A DNA stretch of 47,344 nt from Lineolata rhizophorae (GCA_010093515.1 MU001699.1:10364-57707), one strand, 5' to 3'; counted from the stretch's first letter, positions 22,623 through 35,897 are shown. Numbers and translations are program-made. The notes: generated by a model from the sequence alone, not told the origin.

Positions 22623-24749
22623 GGCACGTGGGCCAGCGGGCGAGGCCGACGCTGGGGTCTTCGCTATGGTGATGTAGTCGTAGTAATGTTCGCGCGGGAG
22701 GGAGGAGGCGCGGAGCAAAGTGTCGAGGGCAGCGGGGCAGCATGGAACCGATCTTCTACAGACGTCAAAATGCTCCGATGGGAAGGCGCGGCGGTCTTGG
22801 CGCATCTCGTTCGGAGAGGCTCAATCCGCCCCCGACCCGGGGCTCGGCTCGAGATGCACGTGCTCGTACGAACGGGCCGGCGAAAAGGCGTTGGATTTGC
22901 GAGTTTCGGCGTTTGTGCGACGGATTGTTTGCTCGGGTATCGCCCTTCTTGTTGGCCACGTCTGCACGGGAAGGGTTGGGATGGCTGGGCGAGCCTGATG
23001 CGAGTCAGGCAGCCGGGCGTGCGGTCGGCGTTCGGCCAATAATGAGTGGCCATCATTGAATGTGGGCTTCACGGTCTGTTTTCCTGCAAAAGAGTGGCTC
23101 TTCCAGGACCGTGTGGTCGTCGACTCGCCATTCTCCGGCCACCGTCGCCGTTAGCAACGAAAGTTCTGTTGTGAATGACACATGTGACATCGAAGTTGCG
23201 CTTGGCTTTCCGCACAGGTGTTCGCCGTGGTCGTCGAAGTCGTCGCCCCTGCGATGAGGCGTGTTTGGGCGCTCGACCTTGCCCCGTGACTGTGTCGTTC
23301 CTGCCGTGCCCGGAAGCTCGCGGTTGCCCTGGCGCGCCAGGGGATCCGGGCGGCTCCCGCCTGGGCGGATATGGGACGGGCGCCTACCATGGGTCCGGAG
23401 GCTCTTCCGGGAGACGCGAACCGCAATCCCGGGTCCCGCCTCATCCAGGTACACGTGCCAGCGGTGCCGTTGAGTGATGTTGAGCGACAAGTGCTGCGTA
23501 TTTGACGGTCAATTGTGTCGGGTTCCTGGGGCGGGTCATGTGTCGCGTCGTGTTGACGGTGGCAGCGGCCCGGCGTTCAAGTCTTGTATCGTCGCCCGGG
23601 GCCCGGCGAGCGACGAGAACCGCCGGTTTAATCAGCCCGGCAACCGCTGTGGGCCGTTGCTCCCGCCCGCTTCAGCCAGCCCCGGGCGACCATCGTAACC
23701 AGAGCGGCCAATCAGGGCGCTAGGCGGCCGGCGTCCGGGGGTCTCCGTCCACGGGCCTTGCAGCGTCATTTGCTCGTCCCGACCTCGACTCGGATATATT
23801 CTGATGCTTGGCCTCCTCTGGCCGCCGTCCTGCCGCTTCCGCGGGAGATGTGGTCTAGTGTCATTGGTATACGCTTCAACTTTCGTCCTGCATGATTCAG
23901 GGGTCGCCCACTAGCCAGACTCGACAACCGTCGCTGAGAGCGAAAGAAACGTTGCACGGTTTGGTATCACCATACGATACTCAAGCAAGAGTCTCCTCGT
24001 CGGTGCTAGCTTGAGGGTTTGTGACGTGGAAGGCATTCCTCTCGCTCCTGGTGGATGCTGCGTTTTTGGTTCCATTTGATGAACCGGGAGATAAGAACTT
24101 TCCCCTTGCCAGCGTACTGACTTTTCTTAGACCAGGCGGGACATTACCCAGCAGCGACCTCCAGCTACTCTTTTCACTCCGACCTGAACGTGGTTCTTTT
24201 TGTTGGTGTTGCTGGAAATTGATGCCAATTCGGTCGAACATGATATCGTGATGACGTGGAAGCTCCATCCCTAGAAAAGCCTGTTTTGCGAGAATGCCAA
24301 GCGGTGAAAAAAGAAAATGAGGATGTTGTGATGTGTACTGCGCTGGTCAGCTCGTAATTATGATTTTGAAGTTATGTTCCAAATGGAAATGAGACGCGGT
24401 TATCTACGAGCAAAATACGATCGCACGTCTGCTTGCAATTTTAGCCATAGCATTGCGTGTTCATTTGGGGGGCGGCAGTCCCATCAGACTTCATTGCTTC
24501 TCCACCAGACGCCCCGAATAATGACATCGTTTTTGTTGTACTGTTGTATACAAGCCCAGCGTATTGTTTCATCTGTTGTAAATTGCAATAAGGTTCGCAA
24601 AATGGGGATTGTATTCTACGCTATGTAGTCCCAGTTGCCCCCAAGTGCCCGAGGCCCAGGATGCCGGCTGGGTTCAACTGCTAGTGTGGGTGGTTCCCAA
24701 TCTCGGGCGCAAAACTCATCTACCTACCTAGGGGCTTGGGGCTCGCCAT
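22623..24749. other. Intergenic, no gene seen
   Basis: This 2.1-kb stretch is GC-rich on the left and AT-richer after about 24 kb. It lies between the 3' ends of the small membrane protein and the sugar transporter, which converge here. Open frames of up to 145 codons overlap each other in several frames and look random. Confidence 0.5.
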
Positions 24750-26716
24750 TTACTCTTCTCTTTCACGCGGCTCATCAGAGTCTTCATTATCCAAAAGTGG
24801 TTCCGCCTCCGCATCGTCTGCCTGCTCGCCCCGCACGTCGAGCTCAGAGTCCCCCGAATGGCTGCGCTTGAACAACCTGTCCATGTCTTCGAGTGGCCTG
24901 TTCTTCGTCTCGGGATAGAAGATGTAGATGATCTAAGTCACATCAGTCTCTGTTCCCACGATCCTAGAACGTAAGTTGGAAGTCCGATGAACAACATACA
25001 ATGACCGATATGATGTTAATCACCATGAATATGTAGTAGGTGTTGGACCCTATTGTAGCAAAGCCAACGGGCCAAATTTGTGCGACGATAATCGACCCAA
25101 TGGCACTCCCGGATGCCGCGAAGTTGAGGCCGCGCGCACGAAGGTTCGTAGGAAAAATCTACCAACGACCTATCAGCACGGATCCTACCCTAGTCGTCCG
25201 GCCGAATGACGTACCTCTGCAGCATATACCCAAGTGGCAGGTCCAAAGCCAATTGAATAGCCAAAGGTGAACACAAAGATGAAGACGATGCAGACAACGT
25301 CAGCTGCAGGGTTGGAATGGTTCGGGAAAGCCTGTGGAAGGGCGGCATTTATCTGTCGGGGTTCAAATTAGTCTTTGGGCCTTGGGGCATACTTTTAGGA
25401 CAAGCTGACGAACCAACAACGCGATAATCATGACAAAACTGCCCGAAATCAGCGCTGGACGTCTCCCAAATCTGTCAATGAGAAACATGTCCACAATAAC
25501 CCAAGCAATCTTCAGGGTACTTTCGATTCCTCCGGCCATGAGTGCTAGCTGGCGATCCATCCCTAGCGCCATGAAATTCGTCGGCAGGTAGTATTTCATG
25601 GCAGTGGCGCCGCTCATCATGGACATGAACATAAGAAGAGCGGCCCGCCAAAGTCGTTCAAACATGTCTCTGTGCATAAACAGGTCTTTCCAAGATCTCT
25701 CAGAGACCCTGTGCTCGGTCACATTACCGACTATTTGACAGAGCTCCTCCTTGACAAGGGCGCTTTCCGCAGTCGACGCGCGGAGGTACTCGAGAGATTG
25801 CCGAGCACGGCTAATGTGGCCGTGTTCGACCAACCACCTAGGCCTATGCTAATGGTTAGTTTCTTCAATACCGTGCTCTAAAGGTGGGGACATACGTTTC
25901 CGGGCACAGTGGTAGGCCAAGCATGAACGTAACTCCGGCGATATACTCAGCACAGATCGAGAACCTCCACCCAAGGTACGTTCCTTTATCAGAATCCCAA
26001 TGGCTAAACCCGAATCCGATCCTGGAGCTGACATTAGGCATTCAGAACCCCAGGCTACATATATTCTCTAGGGTATCGTACCAAAATGCGGTCGCAATCC
26101 CCACTATCAGACCAATGTGGTTGATGACAACATAACGTCCGCGGTCTCTTGCCGGTGATATTTCACTACCGCCCAAAATTTTCAAATAAGACATCAATCG
26201 AACATAGCATAGCACTTTACAAACCTCTGGTACATTGGCACGGCTGTGGATACGACGCCGATACCCGCACCGCAAATGATACGTCCACATATCATGTGGG
26301 CCAACGCGTTCGGGCCTCGCGCGCTAGCTTGCAACGCAGAGCCGACGCAGATGGTCAATGTTCCGACAAGGCATGCGAATCGACGGCCAATTTTGTCGCT
26401 GAGGAAATGAGAGAGAAAAACGTAGCTGGTCCAAGTGCCAACGTAATAGATGGCCGTGATAAGACCCTTCTGCGCGGGCGTTGGGTGATGTAGGGCCTCC
26501 ATCCAACCAGGATGGACATACAACGTGCCCATAATACCAATGTTGTACCTTGAGTTACACAGTGGTCAGTGATCTTGCTATCATTAGAAGTAAATGAACG
26601 ACCCACCCCCACAGGAACGATCCTAGTGAGAAGAAGGTACACAAGACTAGGAGCCGTATAGTTGCCACTGAAGGGACATTTTGCGCACTCGAAGGTCCGG
26701 ACACGCCGCGGACCAT
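24750..26716 (-). CDS. MFS sugar transporter (hexose/lactose-permease type)
   Basis: Eight exons (26716-26607, 26548-26225, 26165-26082, 26021-25896, 25843-25393, 25352-25215, 25158-25000, 24932-24750) keep phase throughout and give about 524 residues with 12 predicted spans. Sugar-transporter marks appear in order: LSDKIGRR after span 2, GRIICGAGIGVV and VPMYQSEISPARDRGRYV around spans 4-6, CPETPRWLVEHG in place of the usual PESPRWL, LIDRFGRRPAL, GPATWVYAAEIFPTNLRARG, and FYPETKNRPLEDMD before a long acidic C-terminal tail. It should be a proton-coupled sugar importer in the plasma membrane; the substrate is not determinable. Introns are 52-67 nt except intron 5 (25353-25392), which is only 40 nt but has GTATGC, a CTAAT branch and CAG. 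An in-frame ATG 15 codons upstream is possible. Confidence 0.9.
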
Positions 26717-28463
26717 TGTGCAGTAGTATCGAATGCAAACGTAGAACCCGGCGGGTTGCAAATAAGCTAGAGCTCCTGCGATAGAGCTATTGCGATGCGC
26801 AAGGCGTTGGAATTCAGGCGATGTTTAAGAGTGCGCCTAGCCCGCCAGTAGAAGAATGCTGAAATTGAATGACGGCATTAGCTTTGCTAGAGCTCGACAG
26901 AGACGCAATAGTTAGAAGTCCTAGTAGGCGCACAAGTCGATGCCGTCAAGCGCAAGTTGCGCTACGAAAATGACTGGTGGTGGGAGAACAACGCTTCGAA
27001 TCACATCTGCGGTGGCACGTCAGACGAAGAGTGCGTCGACGATGTTGGAATGCGGTTGAAGTGCCGCGCAGGATGCCAAGTGACGCTGCCATCCCGGAGC
27101 TGCAGCTGTCATCGTCGCAGACGAGGCGCGGGGGGAACCAGGGGAGCGATTGGCTGGCCAGCCATGGCAGTCTCTCCCCGTGACTCCGGAAAAGCACCGT
27201 ACGTACTACGGTACGCCGCCAACCCCACACTACAGCTTAGAACCTGACAAAGAACACACGTCGACAAGTGAATCTAAGAATAATTTGATGCTAGTGAGAA
27301 GGATGCTGTTGCTGCTGAAGGCTTTGGGTTCCGCGTGCTGCCAACAGACGATCAAGGGCTTGCGATTTATTCACTTATAGTGAACGCCAGACAAGAAACA
27401 ACCTCCGTGCGCGCAGACCAAGTCAATGTTGTGGAGCACGAGGTTCGAAATAGTGCTTGGCCCCGCACTAGCACATGCACCCAAATGCGCTACAACAGCG
27501 TGCCGACGCCACTTGACAACGAGTTTGGAGTAACAGTATACGTCTTGAACAATGCTATGCCCAGCACTCACACCTTATGCATCGCTGTGTCTCTTACCTA
27601 ATCCAAAAAAATTCGCATACACTTATGTAGGTACCAAGTTACGAAGTAGATAGTCCTGGGGCGTTCAATCTTCGCAGAGTGTTGTCAATTACTGAAGACT
27701 TGATGCTACTGGACCAATGCCGGAGCGGCATGAAACAAAGACGAAAACAACTTCCTGCTACTCACGTGCTTCAATATTCAGTGCCAGTTGAGAATGAATA
27801 ACCTCTCTCCCGGCACAACACCGACAGGTTTCCTCAAATTGCGGGGAAGCACCCAAATCCGGGCCACGTAGTACGCACCTGACGGCGTAGACCCTAGCCA
27901 AGAAGGGGCTCATATGCGGTAAAGCGGGCTGCATACCCCGAACCCCCGGCTTCTATAAGAGCGCCGTCCAATCGCAGCCCCGGCTTCATCTGTGCTCGGC
28001 CCTCCGGCTGCCATCTCTCTCCTACAAGATTGCGATATTTCTCCGCAACTGGTAATTATGTCGAGTTCCACATACATTTAGCAGCATGTGGAGGTGGTCC
28101 TGCCAGTGGCGAGTTCCCTTTCTATCTTCCGCCGAGCGAAGTAAATCGCATTGGGCCCGCATACTTTATCGCAGATTCCTGATAAGGAGGTTATTCTCTT
28201 AATGTGGGCAGTCAATTACGAGTGTACATACTAGAACCATGAAAACCACCTGGCCACCTTTCCGCATCTTTATCAGTAAATGGAACATAGCGGAGGTACT
28301 CACCTGGTCATGGCCACCTATAGCAGGTACCTAGCTGGCCGCCTCAGATATACATTAGGTGGGATTGTTCAAGAAAGCCAGCTTCCCTTGCAGTTAAGTA
28401 TTCCGGCTGCATCCTGACGTCGCAGGTGCCGTCTGGACACTTCGAGCCTTCTGTGAGGAGACG
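26717..28463. other. Divergent intergenic region between two transporters
   Basis: This 1.75-kb interval separates the ATG of the minus-strand sugar transporter from the ATG of the plus-strand MFS gene and carries both promoters. A TATA-like element lies at 27954. No gene was seen. Confidence 0.5.
27954..27960 (+). promoter_or_regulatory. TATA-like element
   Basis: TATAAGA is followed 8 nt later by GTCCAATCG and then by a pyrimidine-rich CTCTCTCCTACAAG stretch. It is about 500 nt before the MFS start codon, so the leader would be long and may contain an intron or a 7-codon upstream frame (ATG at 28058). Confidence 0.3.
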
Positions 28464-30271
28464 ATGCAGCGCGCTCTCGAGGAACGAGAGGAGCTCCTGC
28501 AAAGTAAGATCAACCAAACACGAACCAGCGGAGATTCAATCCACTGACTCTTCCGCCCTCAGAGGTTTCCGCCCGCGTAGCATACTCCACCCCACGCCGG
28601 AGGCGAGCCGGCCGCGTCGACGACAAAGCCACACCCGCCAGCTTCCGCTCCCTCCCGAACAAGGGCCAACTGTTTCTCCTCGCCCTCTGTCGCCTGTCCG
28701 AACCGCTCTCCAACACCTGCCTGCTCCCGTACCTCTACCATCTCCTCGAATCGATCCAGTCACCGCCGCCGCCTTCCGCGACAGAAGACGGCAACAGCCA
28801 CAACGATGGCGACGCCGTCTCCGCGGCGCACATCTCGCGCCTCTCGGGCCTGCTCATCGCCGCCTTCCCGCTCGCCCAGTTCGCCACGAGCATGCTGCAC
28901 GGGCACCTCTCCGACGCGCACGGCCGCAAGCCGACGGTCCTGCTTGGGCTGCTCGTGAGCTGCGTCGCGAACCTCTTCTTCGGCTTCTCACGTAGCATTG
29001 GGGCGCTCGTGTTCTGGCGCGTGCTGGCCGGGCTGGCGAACGGGAACGTGGGCGTTATGCGGACGATGACGGCGGAAATCGCGCGCGAGAGGAAGTTTCA
29101 GACGCGGGCGTTTTTGTTGCTGCCTCTGGTGTTCAACACGGGGATGGTGGCGGCGTTGGCTTTGGGCGGGTGCTTGGCGGAGCCGGTGGTGCACATGGAG
29201 TGGCTGTTTGGACCGGAAGGGATCTTGAATTTGGCAGGCAATCCGGAAGGGGTGGGATGGATGGTGGAGTATCCATATGCGTTGCCGGGTGTGGTGAATG
29301 CAGCTGTTTTAGGGGGCACGCTAGCTCTCGCCGTCCTGGGGCTACGGGAAACTGCGCCTGGGAAAGAAGGCGAGGATTGGGGAATCAAGGTGAGGAGGAT
29401 CATGGGAAGGGCCTGGAGAAGACTCATCTCATCCGACCAACCGGTTGGCTACACGGAGGTGCAGAGCGACGAACCGTCCGACACGCCTCAGGAGAAAGAC
29501 GGGTTCGAAGACGACGACGTTCTCTCAAAACACACGAAGGCGCCCGCTCCACGGCACAGAATCTCCTTCCGCCGCATCTGGACGCGCGAAGTCGTCGCCG
29601 CCATCACCTCCTTCGGCTTGCTCCGCCTCCACAACTCTGCTTTCATGCACACCTTTGCCGTCTTCTTCAGCCTGCCCATCGCCGCCAATAAGCACCCGAC
29701 CGCCATCTCCTTCACCGGCGGCCTTGGCCTGCCGTCGGCCTCCGTCGGCCTCTGGCTCTCGCTCGTCGGCCTCGCCGGCATCCCGCTCCAACTGCTCGCC
29801 TACCCGCGCATCCAGGCCCGGCTCGGCACCCTCGGCGTCTTCCGCGTCGCGCTGTGCCTGTTCCCGCCCGTGTACGCGGCGGCGCCGTACCTGGCGCTGG
29901 TGCGGCCGGCGGCCGGAGTGGCGCGCTGGATGGCGATCGCCGCCGTGCTCTTCGTCCAGGTGGTCGCGCGCAAGTTCGCCATCCCGAGCACCGTCGTGCT
30001 GCTTACGGACGCGGCACCGGCGCGCAGCGTGCTTGGAACCGTTCACGGCGCGGGCAACATGGTGTCGAGTCTGGCACGAGCCATTGGACCGGCTGTTGGT
30101 GGGCTGGTGTTGAGCTGGGGCATGGAAAGGGGAGTTGTCGGGGTGGTGTGGTGGGCGTATTTGACGGTGATGGCGGTGGTAGCGTTAGGTTGGTCATATG
30201 CGATGAAGGGAAGGGAAGAGGAGTGGGAAGGAAAGGAGAGGGAGACTGGTCTGGACGAAGACAGGGTGTAA
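28464..30271 (+). CDS. MFS transporter, ZIF-like (YCR023C-type)
   Basis: Two exons, 28464-28503 and 28563-30271, flank a 59-nt intron (GTAAGA..CAG) and give about 582 residues. Exon 1 encodes MQRALEEREELLQ; the join gives a charged N-terminus and then LPNKGQLFLLALCRLSEP in span 1. MFS motif A appears as GHLSDAHGRKP after span 2, followed by FWRVLAGLANGNVGVMRT in span 4. A long hydrophilic loop (about residues 320-380) separates the two six-span halves, and the second half ends in a charged tail. This resembles fungal zinc-induced-facilitator-like carriers, whose substrates are mostly unknown. Codon use is strongly GC-rich in the third position, and long antisense frames follow from that. The start could lie in an exon further upstream. 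Confidence 0.85.
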
Positions 30272-31042
30272 GGAAGTAATGATGAAAATAGGAGGATTTC
30301 TGAGTTAGCGTAAAACGCATTACATATGCCATCGGTGGGACGACAAAATTTAGAATTTTTGAAATAGGTAAACGTAGAAACTTCCGACATGGCTCGGTAT
30401 TGGTGACGAGCTGTGGACATCCAAGTGCGAGGACGTGCTAACCATGAAAGGAAATTCGGATGCTGCCAGAGCACGGAGTTGGGAAAAGCACCAAAAGCGG
30501 GCCTACCAAACCAAGCCGACTGGACGGTCCGATCATTGCCGTCTGTTGACGAGCTCTAGCACCGGCACTTGCCTTGCGCACATCCGATTCAATCCGTCCG
30601 ACGTTCGACGATACAAGGTCGATTGCCCAGTTCAGCGACAGTTCGTGGCGGGCAGGGCCGACCAAGGCGGCAGGGCGGCTGGGTGCGCCGCGCGGAGCCG
30701 CCAGCTCATCAGCGATGTCGCGGCTTTCTCGCCAGAATGCCCTGACGCTCAGCAGGTCATCGGCTCGCCGGGAGCTCGGCTGCCGCGAGCGGTAAATTCT
30801 CGCGGCGAAAACGGCGAGGAAGGCAGGCGGGAGGATGTAGCAGGATCCGGGACGGACGGGCCGTGATGCGCTGTCCGGCGGGACCGCGCCGGCGTCGGGT
30901 GAGGCTCAGGCGCTCCGAGAGTCGATGGTGGCGCCATGGTCCGACGCGTGCCGAGCAAATCGCGACGGCAGCTCGATGACTTGCTTCAAGGCCGGCCCAA
31001 CCCGGGCTGAGTGCTTGGGACGTGGCAGGATACTCTTGTCTT

Positions 31043-31078
31043 CTTTTTATTTTTGTTTTTGTTTTTATTTTTATTTTC
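31043..31078. repeat. T-rich microsatellite
   Basis: Runs of four to five T are separated by single A or G, giving an approximate (TTTTTR)n tract of about 36 nt. Confidence 0.85.
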
Positions 31079-31360
31079 TCCGTCGCTCCACACACCCCTC
31101 AGACACACTATGGGGAGCTGGGCGGAGGAGGAGCGCCGTCGTTCCCCGCGATTGGGGACGAGTCTCCTTGCTCCAGACCTTGCCAGAAGCCACAGTGGAG
31201 GTATAGAACCGCGCACGCGCGGGAAGGACTTCGAGGCCCGAAAGCGGAGAGGCAAATGCCTCGAGGCAGACCAGGACCCGGACGCGGGCGTTCCTGAGCT
31301 CGAACGCTTGGCCCGCCAGTGAGGCCTCGGAACAAGGGCCATCGCGGACGACGCGCTCGC

Positions 31361-31392
31361 GGGCGCGCGGGCGGGCGCGCGGGCGGGCGCGC
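31361..31392. repeat. GC-only 12-bp tandem repeat
   Basis: GGGCGGGCGCGC occurs perfectly twice (31369-31380, 31381-31392) after a partial GGGCGCGC copy. Confidence 0.85.
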
Positions 31393-34053
31393 CGCCGGGC
31401 TCGAATTCGTCACCAGCTGAACAGAATTTTCCGCCCGTCCCCGCGGCTTCAAGGTGCAAGTTTCGGACGTTCCGCCTTGTCGCGAGCTTCTGGAAGACGG
31501 CAAGGTCGCGCATCGCGATCGCTCGTTGGACGACGAGCCCCGGAGAGCCTCCTTTGCCCCTATCCCGGGCGCTGGCCGACGGTTGGCTGGGAGCGAACGG
31601 GGCCCGTGCGCTGGGCCGCCTCAACGGCCGGCCTCGTCGCCCATTGCAGCTCCACATCTCCCTATAGGTTCGCTCGCCCCCCGGGCAATTCTTTCGCTCC
31701 CAGCAGGCCTACAGCATTGATTTGTCGCCTTTTCAACCCGCCCTGGCATGGCTTCCTTATAGGGCTGCCAGGCCTGGAAGCGCCGCTATTGGACCGAGGC
31801 CTCCCCTGCGCGCCCCTGGCCCGGTCGACAGCGGTACATATTGTCGTAGCGGCTTCGTCCCCTCCCTCCGTAGCTCAGCGCAGGCGCACCCCGCGATAGG
31901 TCCGCTCGCCATATTAGCTCCCCTCCACTCCAGCTTGCTCGCCCGTCAGACGGGCCAGTCAGACCCCGCGGACTAGGACTCAAAGGTCCGTCGTTGCAAT
32001 CAATCGCCCGATAGACGAACGGGCGGAACTAGACTAGCCCAGGTCCCGGCTATCATGGCCGCTAGGGCCTTCACCACTCCCCTACACAACGTACACACGT
32101 ATGTAGCAGTCGGCCGCTCGAGGCCGTTGTCGGAGACTTCTCTAAGGGCCGGACTAGGCGCCCTGGGCGTAGAACGCCATGGTCTAGCGCGCAGCCACTG
32201 ACGATATGACCTTGTGAGACCCGGCTAGTTTACTTGCCCTGCCCTAGCCACAGCCTCTCCTCCAGACTAGTATGTAGACCTAGCTATCTAAGTTGCTAAC
32301 CTAACCCTAGGCGCCTAAGGTGCGGACTTCATGCATGACAAAGGGGTACAATCGGCGTCCTTTAGAGCCTACGGGCGGGAACGCGGGTCAAGATTACTAT
32401 GTACCAATCCCAGCGCGACGGTACATAGCCAGCTGACAACATGCTTGCTTCCCGCCCGCAGGCCGCTGGTGCTTTTCATAGGACGCTGAAAGTGCGCCTC
32501 GCTCCCAGCGAAATGGTCCGTCGGTGGGCCTCTCGGCTGCACTGACGTCCTTGGACCTGGGCAAGGCCGCGCTGGTGGTCCCAAGCCGCCAGTTATGGGT
32601 GTTACACACGTTCAAAATAGGGGAGGACGGCTTCTAGAACCCGCATGCGACACGCCCCGGGCCGCTCAGTTATTGCCCACGTCTGACATACGCCCATCAA
32701 CCTTCACGAGCACTTTAGATATTGCGGCCCGTCAATATTTGGCAAATGCTGTCTTGTTGGTATTATATTTGATCTCATCGATTTGGAGATAAGCGCTGTA
32801 CACTTTCCTAGCATGCCAGTCATACTCGGCCGGACGAAAACGGTACGCGGGTCCGGATCGAGGGCTGAGGGAGAATTTGCTCGACGAGAAAAAGCAAAAA
32901 GTAGATAGAAGAGCATAACGGAAAGGAAATAAAACTATCACCCTAAATATAAAATCCAGAGAATCGAAGTGTAGCGAAGGAAGAATGGCTTGTCAAGGTT
33001 GAGGAGAAAGGCTCTTGCAGTGATGCGGAGGCGAATAGATGCCTGGAAGGCTCATCCCAGACTGAAGTCAAAGCCTTGGAGTTGGTAGTTGCCTAGGCCA
33101 TTGTACGCACAGCGTAAGTTCCGCGATATAAGCAGCCCGTAGCTCAGCTGATGTTCCATAACGTTCAGCTTGACCGTCATTTGGCTACAGGTATTTCTCC
33201 CTCAGTGTGCCAATCTTCGCTCGCGCTCACGTACCAGCCCCGGCTTAACTTGGCCACGGGGTTCATCGATGCTGAACGGGTGACGAACACATAAAAAGCA
33301 AGGTTAGAGTAAGGAAACAACTTCAATTCAAAAAAAAAAAAACGGAGAGAAGTGCACCCTGGGAAACTGGAGACTAAAGAGAGCAAAAGAAAACAATTCC
33401 AACCACAAATGAGAAATCTCAAAAAGACCAGCAAGGAAGAAGAGCGACACCGTCAAAACCATCCCTAACACTTCAGCAGATTCTCCAAACCACCAGACTC
33501 GCTCAAGCGGATTCTCAGACACGTTGAAAACCCGCTTGCGACCAAGTGCCCACTTACGCGCTTGATCACCGCCCCAATGCCAAAATGTATTCCCGTCAAA
33601 TAAAAACGCCATGTATACCTCCCTCAAAGCCTCTTGGTCATTCACTCTGCGTCAACGTGTTAAAATGTGGTATGATTCGGTGCTAATTAAGATGCCAGAT
33701 CTCGAGTCTCGAAGTCGAAAAAAAGGATATGCGAAGCGGAAAGAAGAGCGATCGGTTTGGCGCGGAAGTAGAAGGGTGGTGGGAAACCCAGGTATGTCGA
33801 GTGCCGAGATATTCGCTAGGTATAGATAAAAGAAAGGTTGCTGTCGTCATTCCAAAATGTGAACTCGGCCACGAGATTCTCCCCATTTCGCAGAATTATT
33901 AGATAGACCAGTACGTATTACGTCCCTCTAGGTAACCGAGCAAGAGCAAAACATGCGCGCAGCAAAGCAGGAAGAGAACTGAACATGAACGCTGAGTGTC
34001 GAGGAGCCAGCCATACAGTACATCCGGAAAACGCCTTCGTTCAATAACGGATG

Positions 34054-35897
34054 TTACATTTGCGGCACGTTTTCAGGTGAGAGGCTCTCCGGATTTACAG
34101 CGCCAAACTGCACGTAGCTCTGCATGTCCAGTTCCGACGGGTTGTGCTCTTCTTCCATGGGTGACCGGAAAGGTAGCGTGAGCGATTTGGAGTACATTTC
34201 GCTCAGAGAAAGTCCGTCATCCGGCAGGCCTCCGTGCTCGTTGGGCATTGGGAAGATATCGGCGGAGCCGCTCCTACCCAACGAAGACAACGGCGGAGAC
34301 TGATTGGCGATGACAGGGTCTCCATGACCCATAGATGGCATCGGGGAGATGGACTGGGGCATACCATTCGGGTCAGTGGGCATAGGTGAGAGGAAGTGCG
34401 CATTGTACGGCGTGTTGAAATTTCCGGCTTGGACGTTATCGCTCTGGGCACCCGAAGTGAAGAACGCAGGAGTACCATACTCGGACGGAGAGTTGGCGGT
34501 CGTCGCAGACATCGGGTACTGGCGGTAATCCATGCCGTACCCTGCGGAAGTGTCAATGCTTAGGTTGGGGCCCATGGGACCGGCAGACGTGGGCATTCCG
34601 TGCTGCGGGACGGGGGCAAAAATTTCGGGATTCGGGCTCGGGTTCGGATTCGAGCCATATGGGGAAGGTGCTTGATGCTCTTGCTGGATGAGGAAAGACG
34701 GCATCGGATGCTGGCGCAACATGTTGAAGTCGACGGCGACCGGAACCGACCGGCTACGCTGCCTCTTGTGGCCTCGCGGGGGATGCAGACCAGGTCCATA
34801 TGGCTCCTGGAACATGGGAGTGTGAGGATGCACGACATGGTTCGGTTGCGACGCAGGGCGGTGATTGATGGGCGAGACCGGCGCCGAAGCGGCGAGGGCA
34901 TTCGGATCATAGAAGTTGGGCTTGTGGCGGTTCTGGAAAGACTCGAGCGAGACTAGCTTGGCCAATTGACCGGTGAGCACTTTCGGATGACCCCCGAGGT
35001 GATGCACCATCACTTGTGATGCTTGCTGGTCCTCGGTAAAGTCGCCACACTGGTAGAAGCCCGATCCAGAAGAATCCATGAAAAAGTTGGGCGGTCGAGT
35101 AAGTTCGACAATGATTCCACCAAGTCGCTGCGAAGCGCCTTCGGCATTGTTCTGACCGTCGCCGTTGTCTAGCTGGATGGTCTTGATGTAGGAGAAAGGA
35201 TACTCGATCTTGTATCCTGCAGAGTCATTGTTGATGTAGTACGTCACGCAGCACTTCTCCGGCGAGTAAAAGATGATCAACTCCATGGCGCTCTGACCAA
35301 CACGGCGCCAGTTGCCGATGCTGAGTGAGCGGCAAGTGAAGTGATGGATGACTGCGATGGCAGTCAGCTAGGTGATCCAGACCCGGCACGTGAAATACTC
35401 ATCCAATGATACTTACCGACTTTGGTACTGCTTGACTCGGAGTTGAAGAAGAGCGCGGGGTTGCCGTAGGGGCCACCGGCTCGGGTAAGCAGGTCGCGTC
35501 CCAGGCCCTTCCCCGATTCCATTGCCTGCAAGGCAAGATACTTCCTCATAGATTCGGGGATTTCGCTACAGTCCTCGCCGTTCTCTATGCTCTTCTTGGC
35601 AATGTTCTTGATCTTAGCACGCCTGTTCTGGAACCAGATCTGAACGGAGCGCTCCGTCATGTTGATCTCTTGAGCAATCCTCTCCCGGACCACGGCAGTC
35701 GGAGTCGGGTTTTTGTTGAACTCCATTTCGAGCGTGACAAGCTGATCCTGGGTGGCCCGCTGGCGCTTCTGGTTCTTCTGCTGCTGGGTCAGAGTGGATT
35801 TGCGAGGAGGCCGGCGCGACGAATTCGAGGAAGCGCTGAGTGGAGGGTGGGTCGGTGTGGCCGCCGACGTGGCGGCCGGCGAAGGAGTCGAAGACAT
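34054..35897 (-). CDS. Homeobox transcription factor with conserved second domain
   Basis: Two exons, 35897-35417 and 35351-34054, flank a 65-nt intron (GTAAGT..CAG) and give about 592 residues. After a Ser/Thr/Pro-rich start, residues about 40-99 form a homeodomain (KRQRATQDQLVTLEMEF, then VQIWFQNRRAKIKN in the recognition helix). The intron splits a second conserved block at about 161-222, restored as VIHHFTCRSLSIGNWRRVGQ, then FYSPEKCCVTYYINNDSAGY and EYPFSYIKTIQL. The remaining 370 residues are Pro/Ser/Met/Gly-rich and probably disordered activation sequence, with one basic RGHKRQRSRS patch. Homeobox plus this second block is the layout of filamentous-ascomycete regulators tied to conidiation and hyphal growth (HTF1/HtfA or Pah1/kal-1 groups); I cannot decide which. 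It acts in the nucleus. The very long upstream region suggests complex regulation. Confidence 0.9.

Larger units (their letters stand above)
30272..34053. other. 3.8-kb intergenic region, no gene seen
   Basis: This is a convergent interval between the MFS gene and the 3' end of the homeobox gene. It holds a T-rich microsatellite, a GC-rich 12-bp duplication, a near-perfect palindrome GCCCGTCAGACGGGC at 31941-31955, an A12 run near 33332, and scattered CTAG-rich sequence at 31.9-32.3 kb. Overlapping frames in 30.7-31.9 kb have Arg/Pro-rich random composition. Confidence 0.5.

Noticed and set aside
29525-30046. 173-codon frame antisense to the MFS gene
   Set aside because: It mirrors the third-position GC bias of the real gene; composition is Arg/Glu/Asp/Gly repeats without features.
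33138-33165. tRNA D-arm-like GCCCGTAGCTCAGCTGAT
   Set aside because: No T-loop or acceptor stem follows; the sequence instead folds as a small AGCTGA/TCAGCT hairpin.
33177-33645. Minus-strand frames with aromatic-rich, partly hydrophobic peptide (FLFDGNTFWHWGGDQ)
   Set aside because: There is no ATG start, an A12 run interrupts the frame, and no family is recognised; probably 3' flank of the homeobox gene.
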